This document shows positions 57,214-64,000 of a DNA stretch of 64,000 nt, piece by piece. The stretch is taken from contig SJRY01000004.1 in NCBI GenBank assembly GCA_011319805.1, positions 124,001-188,000 on the forward strand, given 5' to 3'. Both the position numbers and the translations under genes were made by a program. The stretch is from Macrocybe gigantea (lineage: Eukaryota; Basidiomycota; Agaricomycetes; Agaricales; Callistosporiaceae). The notes below the pieces were generated by a model, which saw only the letters and a list, made by a program, of their open reading frames with translations, had not been told where the DNA came from and ran no database searches. Each line of letters opens with the position of its first letter. The stretch's first letter is position 1.

Positions 57214-60177
57214 ATGAATGCAGAAGAGGTCAAGGGAGTCTTGAAGGACGAGCTAGAGCGCTGAAACTACCACGTAACGTCGACAGAGGATTTCTTGACA
57301 AGATTGTTTCCAGTCGACGGGAATCTCATTCGCGACGTATATGACAAACTCGTTACCGACAAAATTTATGATGAGAAAATGCATCGATGGAAAAAGCTGT
57401 ATAATACGAAGGGTCAACAGGAGGACAAAGTCTACAGGTCCTTTGTTGAGACAGTGGAGAGCATTCGCAAGGCGGCTCTTCGCCTTGTCGACGAGAAGCC
57501 CCTACTTCACACAGAATGGGTCGATCGCCACAATGAGGTGTCATCATCGATTGTCCCCGAATCTCCCTTATTGCGACCAGATATCATTAATATTCTACAA
57601 TCGCAGGACGAAGACGTCGAAGAACAAGTTCAAAAAACTAACAAGGAGGTGCGTGTGCTTCATCGTTCGTTCCTTCAACTACGTCTCAGAATGTCGAAAT
57701 CACGCAGGACGAGAAAACGAAGGTCATAAAGGCATGGTGGCATCGGGTTAATTCTGTCACGGAGATAAAGACCAAGAAAAGCGCTATGCAACATGTCTAT
57801 CAGCTACTGGTGTACATGAGGCAAATCCTAGCGGAACAACTCGATAGGCATTTCGTTTTCGGCACGCTCTTTTGTGAAGGATTCCTTTCTGCTTGGCTGG
57901 CCGACCGAAGTGGCGTTCTTGGAACGGCCGATGCAATTAACGTGCATAGAGTCAGTGACATATCTCCTCATGCTGTTCCCCCTATTAACGGTGCTCAGGA
58001 GCCACGTCAATTCATTCGTGTTATTCTTGCCATGAGCTTTTTGCAACCTATCCAACTTGGCTGGGATACGAGGATGAAGATCTGCAAGCAGCCGATCAGC
58101 CCGGCTGATCTCCACACCTCCTATTCCTTCGACCCATCAGTCAAGCTCCGAGATTATAATGATTCGACGAACAACATTAACTGGACAATCGGGATGCCGT
58201 CCAAGGATGACCCCACGAAACGAGAGGTATTCGTTACTGTCCGCGCCCTGGATCTCTCAAGGGCAGGCTGTATGTCCGGTCGCGCAACTATTGTCTGGGC
58301 TGTCTTGAGACTGGCTGATTTATGCAAACCTCCGTCAATGAGAAAGGTATGACCGAATCAATCTGCTCACCTTGTCGGACTAACAATCAGTCTTGAAGGT
58401 TTATGTGCTGAAGCAAACGTGGCGGCCGGTAACGGCGGTTCCGGAAGAGGAATTCTACCCTAAGGAAGGCCTTGATGGGACAGCGCTTGTTCATTCGTAC
58501 GAGGACATCATGGTGGATGGCATTGTTATCAACACGTCCGAGTTCGTCCGCCGAGGTCTCAAGTACACGTCGCCGGAAGTGGAAAAGAAGAGGAAGAACC
58601 ACACTGAAGAAGAACCTTTAGCCAAGTATCTGGATATCATCACAGAAAACAAGCGTCAGTCTATTCAGGTCATGCATTCCTCCTCTCCTACCGGGCGGAT
58701 TCAATCCCGGACGTTGATGGCATTCTATGGATGGCCGTTGCGGAACTTTATCAACCTCATAGAGTTGCTACAAGTTGTGAAACAGGTCATGGAATGTGAG
58801 TAATATTGTTTGCGATGAATCGTCGCTAAGCAAAGTTCTATTCCACAAAAACCTCTATTTCATCTATCTTACGCTTCACCGCGATATAAGTATCAACAAT
58901 ATTCTCATCTATTTTAACGAAGACACGAAAACGACGGAAGGACGACTGATTGATTACGACTACGCTAAGAGGGCGAAACATTCCAGAACTTCGATCCTAT
59001 CCAATGCACCCTCGGACCTGAAGAAGTTTCGAATCCAATCCTTTCGAGATGCTTTTGAAGAGATCTTGGGACTGGTGCCTGCAGAGGATGTGATACGTGC
59101 CCTTTCCGCACAGACCAAAAACACAGAAGAATTCGTCGAGTTCTATGCTCACACGTGGCGCGCTGAGAAAATCAAGATGCGCAGGTTTCCGGTATTGGTT
59201 TCCGTTTGATTACGTCTCAAATCTTGCTTATTTCCATTTCCCATAGCTCGACGCCTCCGGAACAAGTTGTCCACCCACAGTATGTTTATTTAGAACCTTG
59301 ACATGTTGTGCCGCTGACGTATCCTAATGTAGTTCAACTATTCAGCGCTGGGTCCTCTCAGACCGGTATGGTCATTCTGCACCTTTTAGAAAGGTTTTCA
59401 CGTAGTTTGTTTAGAAAGATAGACTTCCCGATTTCTCTACCCAGCAAACACGAGCGAGCGAGCGAAGTGTGAGCCCCAATACGCCATCAATGTTTAAAAT
59501 TTTAACGTACCGTACAGGCAACTTTCCCGTATGCTAGTGATCAAATTTTGGATCATTTGAGCTACACCACACACGAAGCACGACATGACATGGAGTCATT
59601 CTTCTGGGTCCTGACAGAAATCTGTATCTCTCGCAAAGGTCCTGGTGGTAAACGGCGCGACGAGCTATGCGAGGAATTTCACCCGTTCTCGCCGAATGCC
59701 CCGATTCATGTGGTGTATCACTATCTCTTTCGATGCGGTGACCGTGCCACGCTTGTCCACAACAAATCAGGTCTGTTTCAGAACGATGATTTCGAAGAGT
59801 TTGTCCTTTGCCACGTACATCCCTATTTTCTTCCTCTAAAGCCACTGTTGCTCCGGTGGTGGAACACTTTGCGACTTCTGAGAACATACCCATTCATCGA
59901 AAACGTCCATGATTTCTTCATCGAGGTCATTGATGACATGCTTCGGACCTTGGAGGCTCACCAACCATCTGAGCAAGAAGAGGCGGAATCGAAGTTAATA
60001 CTAGATAAGCGCCAAGAAGATCTGGACAGGCTGCGTTCCTTCGGTGTGGAGGATGGCGCAACGAGCATTACCTGGGACCGGTCTCCCAACAGCAAAAATG
60101 TCCCATCGAAAGGCGACTACACAGGTCCTGACCCAGTCGATCTTGAGATCTCGAACCCTCAAGTCCAACGGTGGTGA
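57214..60177 (+). pseudogene. FunK1-family protein kinase with an early in-frame stop
   Basis: FunK1 kinases are a fungal family expanded in Agaricomycetes. Recognised parts: FLTRLFPVDGNLIRDVYDKL, AWWHRVNSVTEI, LFCEGFLSAWLADRSGVLGT, EPRQFIRVILAMSFL, YVLKQTWRP, the catalytic LHRDISINNILIYF, RLIDYDYAKRA (DYD for DFG) and RHDMESFFWVLTEICI. A C-terminal tail ends at 60175-60177. The ATG at 57214 reads into TGA at 57262-57264 after 16 codons; the same frame then continues with strong homology. The exon before FPYASDQILDHLSY (about 59520) also does not join in frame to the preceding TG segment. A start beyond the stop, a missing upstream exon or a read error could rescue it, so pseudogene status is probable, not proven. 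Confidence 0.6.
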
Positions 60178-60179
60178 GC

Positions 60180-61084
60180 AAAAAAGTCAGGCATGGCAAG
60201 TGAATACAGGTACCAGAAACTGATAGGACCGTTGTGATCGGGGTTTGACCGTGGACGTGGTTCCTTTTTTCACCGCTTCTAGTAAAATGTACAGGCCAAG
60301 GATGTGGTCGTCAAACCCTGTATTTAAACATCACCTACAGTTATGTATATTCTGTGATCAGGAGGAAATGGATGAGTAACATGATCTTGAACCAAACTTC
60401 GGCGCGAGTGATGGGTTGATTAAGTTAGCTAACTAGATGGCCGAAGGGGATGTTCGCGATGCCCACCATTCCTTTCCCTGTGTCAAGTGCCCAACACAAT
60501 GTGTAGTGGGCCTACAGCCTGTGTTGGAGGTCGGGTCGGGCTCCCGACTACCTCGTGGTCCTAGACACACTATTTTTGTCCTAGATTCTCGCATCCACGC
60601 GCCCCTTCGGTCCCTGCCTACGTCCAACAGCCTGTCCGCCCAACCACAGTCTTGTGAAGGAATGTGGCATGTTGGCATTGTCCGCATCGTTGACCGCTGG
60701 ATAGGACAATGGATGCGATGTGTCGGAATCGACTCTGGAGGATGTTAACAAAAAATGCCTGGTCGTATGTTTACCGCTAACAAGTCAGAATTTGCTGATA
60801 AGGATACTGTATGTGGCCAAATAACGCGTGGGTGGCTGTGTAGGTTCGAACCTTGGAATACGATTGCAGACTTTAAGGGACGTTTCATTTCGCGACCTTG
60901 TGCTGACGACATACAGTTGTCCACCATGCAGGATCAATGAATCATGCATTCGTAAGGAGGAGTCGTTACATCAGGTCATATACAAAGTCATAACAAGGCA
61001 TCCCAAGTCTGAGTAGGATAACAGGAAGGGTATAAAAATCGCAAGGTATTCATAAGCCCAAAAGAGTGCAGAGCATGATGAGAC
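60180..61084. other. Intergenic stretch, no gene recognised
   Basis: About 900 bases between the FunK1 gene and the 3' end of the next gene. It contains the repeat copy at 60799-60854. Nothing else is supported. Confidence 0.45.
60799..60854 (+). repeat. Dispersed repeat, right copy (see 57047)
   Basis: Second copy of the short repeat, same orientation, about 3.7 kb downstream of the first. It reads ctgataaggat, ggccaaat, gggtggctgtgt, ggttcgaac. The flanks of the two copies are not obviously alike. Confidence 0.5.
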
Positions 61085-63888
61085 TTAACCGGCCTGATGG
61101 CTCGCTTCTGGGGCCTTGGCCTTGCGAGCCCTTGGATTGTTATCTTTTCCGTCCTTCTTTACACGTTTCCTTTCACCTGTGTTCTCCTTTGTCTTCCCTG
61201 TTTTATCGTTCTTGTGCTTCTTTCCTTTCCTTCTGAACCCGGGAAGTCCGAATACGAAAGGCCCCCCGGTTGCATCCGTGTTGAGATCTGGCAAAGGAAT
61301 GGTCTTCGGAGCGGGTGCCGGTGGAGGGATGAGCGTTTCTGGCGCTGTCGCCGTGTCCGTCTCCAAGAGTGCTTCCATGGGCAGAGGAATCGTAGGTGGA
61401 CTAGGTGCCGGAGGTAGCGGAGGGCCGGGGAGCGGTTGCGACAAGGATGTCGGTGAGTAAGTAATCGTCTTCGGCCGCCCAGTGCTAGTCGTCTCTATTG
61501 TTATAACGCTTGTCTGCGAAATTACTGTGGTCGAGGATACAGGAGTTGGGGGGATGGGTATCGATGGCAGGGGCTCCGGTTCGGGGGCTGCAGGATCCGA
61601 AGTAGTTGGAGGAGGTGCGGAAGGGGAAGGGGGTGCGGGCGGAGGTGATGTAGGTAAATCGGGCGGTGGAGGAGGAGGAAGAGACGTCGGGAAATCACGC
61701 TCCTCCCATGTCCCCGGAAGAAGCGCTATGGGAAGTAGCCAAGTAGCAGTCAAAATGACACCCCAGCCTTTCCAGGTTGAGCAAGATGCCTACACGTATG
61801 AAAAACAAGGCTTACCTGTATCATAACTCTTGATCGTGCTCCAGCTCCAGGAGATGAAGGTGCCGATATACCCAATGTACGGAACCAACGTCTGCAGCAG
61901 AGCTACCGCCGGTCGGACCGCGATAGGGAGCGCTTCAAGTGGAATGTGCGAGAAGAACCACGTCAGGGCAGAGGTGATCAACGCCGCACGTTTCGCGGCC
62001 TCCAGTTGTTTGTCATCCAAAATTTCCATAATTGGCGGGGGAAGATACCTTGTAGCTCTATAAGTTTGAATGTGGCATAGACGGATGGCGAAAAAGCGTA
62101 CAGTCGATAACCCCACCACATTGCTTGGAATGAAAGCTTCGTCGTTGAAGGCACCCAGATAATCTTTCCACCATTGTCGCCGGCATCAGATATCAAGCCC
62201 TTCCCTCCGCTCCCCCTGGGCTTTGAAGTTCGGTTAGGCCACCGCAACGGACTACCTGGTGACAATCGAACAGGAGACTTGGATCCCGCGCCTTGCTCTT
62301 CAAATATGGGTAGAGTAGAAGTGGTTCCCGATGCGGTACTCGCTTCAATGACCGTTGTACTAGTTGTTGCTGTGACACTGACATCTTCTGTGGCTGCGGT
62401 TGAAGAAGCACCCGTTTGAGCAGCAGGGCTCCAGGTCATGTTCAGATAATCAACAGACCACTTCCACCATCCGTAAATGCCACCGGGAACGCTTTCAGGA
62501 GGACCGGATGGAGACGCCTGGTTTCCAGTCTCATCGATAGTTGTGGCAGATGATACGGAAGAATCAGCCGGAGCTCTAGCGTGCGCGTCCAAAACCACAC
62601 TGGCATTACCACCAGCAACGACTTCACCGGCCGCGAGATCAAGATAAGCACCATGGCCAGGGCTGACTGTGCCGTTAGGGCCAACATAATCGGCAAGCTC
62701 CACAAGGGAAGAGTTGGTGGGCAAAAGAGGGGAGTACATCATCACGCTGGAGCCGTCCGAGAAAATCTCTCCTCCATTATCGTCGTCGTCTCCATTCCCA
62801 GCATTAGGGTCGCGTGAGACGTCGTTATCATCGTCGCCTGGGGTCTTTCCACCGCCTGGCGCAGGTTTCGGAATATCCCGACGTTCGCCAGGCATGGGAT
62901 CGGAAGTGGATGGCGGTGGCTTTCCGAGACTCTCCAAAATGCTCCAAACGCTTACTTGGGAGTCTCCGTGACCTTTACCGCCATTCATGATCGTTGCACT
63001 CCAAAGCATCTTGAAAAGGCTCTTGTCCTTCCCTGAATCATCATCACCATCTCCTTCTTCCAGGGGTACTTCGGGAGGGATGGGGCGTCCGGTCTCGGGA
63101 TCTTGCTTGGGAAGTTTCGGAGTAATTTTCTTGGGCGGAGGCGAGGGATCGGAAGGTGAGGAAATCGAGGGGAGTGACTCAATTACTGCTTTGATCTTGT
63201 ACGCGAGAGTGGTTGGCGAAACGGGAGTAGACGAATCTCCATCCTTTCGTTCACCTTGACTCAGTGGCTGAGACGCAGCAGGAGAAGAAGGATGCTGGTC
63301 GAAAAAAGGTGCTTGAGTCGGAAGAACACCTGCAGGGGCCTTGGATAGGTTTGCGTCGTCAACAAAGGTTGGTGCGGGATCCATCTCCTCAGGCAAAGGT
63401 GTTACCAATGCAGCAGATGGTCGGTCGCTGTACGAAGAAGACTTCGCATTTTCTGCTACATTGGAGCCGTGCTTTGGGCCGTAGCTGTCATTGTGGTGGC
63501 GGTTCCGATTATTGAGCTGCTTGAACTGTTTGACAACCTTGGATTCGATCACCCGTTGGCGCAAATTGGCTGCTGGTGACAGAATCTTACGATTTTTTCT
63601 GCCATTGGGACTGTGAGTGCTCTGCACCTGCTGGATACTTTCATAGAGCTCTGCCGTTGTGGCGGAAGTCAAGTCAATGGGACCGGCCGGACTTAGCTCC
63701 TTCGTGGCCAAAACGTTGACGTCGGACTTGGAGGGTGGCACTGTATCAAGCGAGAGTACAGGCCCGGTGCTCTGCTGTGATCCCTGCCGTCCGGACGATT
63801 CTTTACCGGTCGTCAGAATTGCTGTAGATGTGCTAGGTGTGAGTGCCAGCGCGCCGGCAGCATGCACCCTCCCGGCCGGTGTCTCCAT
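61085..63888 (-). CDS. 903-residue mostly disordered protein with two membrane segments
   Basis: Three exons, 63888-62102, 62057-61816 and 61767-61085, all joins keeping frame. Residues 1-580 are polar and low-complexity, with acidic runs (GDGDDDSGKDK, GNGDDDDNGG) and Ser/Thr/Pro stretches. A hydrophobic part follows: YLPPPIMEILDDKQLEAAKR, ALTWFFSHIPLEALP, LLQTLVPYIGYIGTFISWSW and, from exon 3, GWGVILTATWLLPIALLPG. Then comes a Pro-rich tail (blocks of P with S, T and A) and a strongly basic end (RRKGKKHKNDKTGKTKEN). I do not recognise the family. Two membrane-crossing helices in the last third suggest a membrane-tethered protein with both tails disordered. The start METPAGRVHAAG is the first ATG of the frame. 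Confidence 0.7.
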
Positions 63889-64000
63889 TGTTCAAGACGA
63901 TGTGACGGAAAGGCTATGATAAAGGAGCGAAAGCTGAGAAGGACCACAGTGGAAACCAAAACCCAGGCACGTCGTTGTGTAAGAGCTCTGCATGACTTGA

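Noticed and set aside
57260..57266. TGA as a recoded selenocysteine codon in FunK1
   Set aside because: Fungi of this group are not known to use selenocysteine, and no suitable downstream structure was seen.
60790..60860. tRNA gene suggested by GGTTCGAAC
   Set aside because: No cloverleaf or convincing A box at the right distance; treated as part of a dispersed repeat.

Overview
The window is nuclear DNA of a filamentous basidiomycete, most likely an Agaricomycete. The evidence is intron-dense genes with GT-AG introns of about 45-70 bases, protein families typical of that class (FunK1 and related HRD kinases, TPR-CHAT proteins, an F-box-like protein, expanded seven-span membrane proteins, a copper radical oxidase, a thaumatin-like protein) and no operons. 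Exon models were read by eye from conserved motifs and splice sites. No search or alignment program was run.

Layout. 1-2 kb: secreted aspartic protease running off the left edge. 4-17 kb, minus strand: three paralogous seven-span membrane protein genes with the same five-exon plan, plus one relic exon of a fourth. Between them lie a decayed Xaa-Pro aminopeptidase and a remarkable gene (10015-12516) whose C-terminal helix is encoded by tandem copies of tiny phase-0 exons. 18-26 kb: F-box-like protein, a small lectin-like protein, a HIT zinc-finger protein (snoRNP assembly type), an REXO1-type RNA exonuclease and a thaumatin-like protein. 27-30.6 kb: an intact TPR-CHAT (caspase-like) gene. 31-34 kb: a Sec2-type Rab exchange factor and sorting nexin SNX3. 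35-39 kb: little or nothing coding. 39-42.4 kb: a long disordered Ser/Pro/Gln-rich protein. 43-50 kb: a second TPR-CHAT gene split into two halves by about 3.8 kb that carries a complete kinase-like gene; its catalytic His is gone. 50-56 kb: a TFIIS-N-domain protein, an isopenicillin-N-synthase-like dioxygenase and a glyoxal-oxidase-type copper radical oxidase. 57-60 kb: a FunK1 kinase with an early in-frame stop. 61-64 kb: a 903-residue protein, mostly disordered, with two membrane segments.

How the genes relate. There is no biosynthetic cluster. Sec2 and SNX3 are neighbouring membrane-traffic genes, the HIT and REXO1 genes are neighbouring RNA-processing genes, and the protease, thaumatin and two oxidases fit a saprotrophic secretome. 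The TPR-CHAT, kinase-like and 7TM families show duplication, insertion and decay.

Data caution: several otherwise conserved genes need one extra base, usually in a G or C doublet next to CGC. This looks more like base-calling or assembly error than decay.
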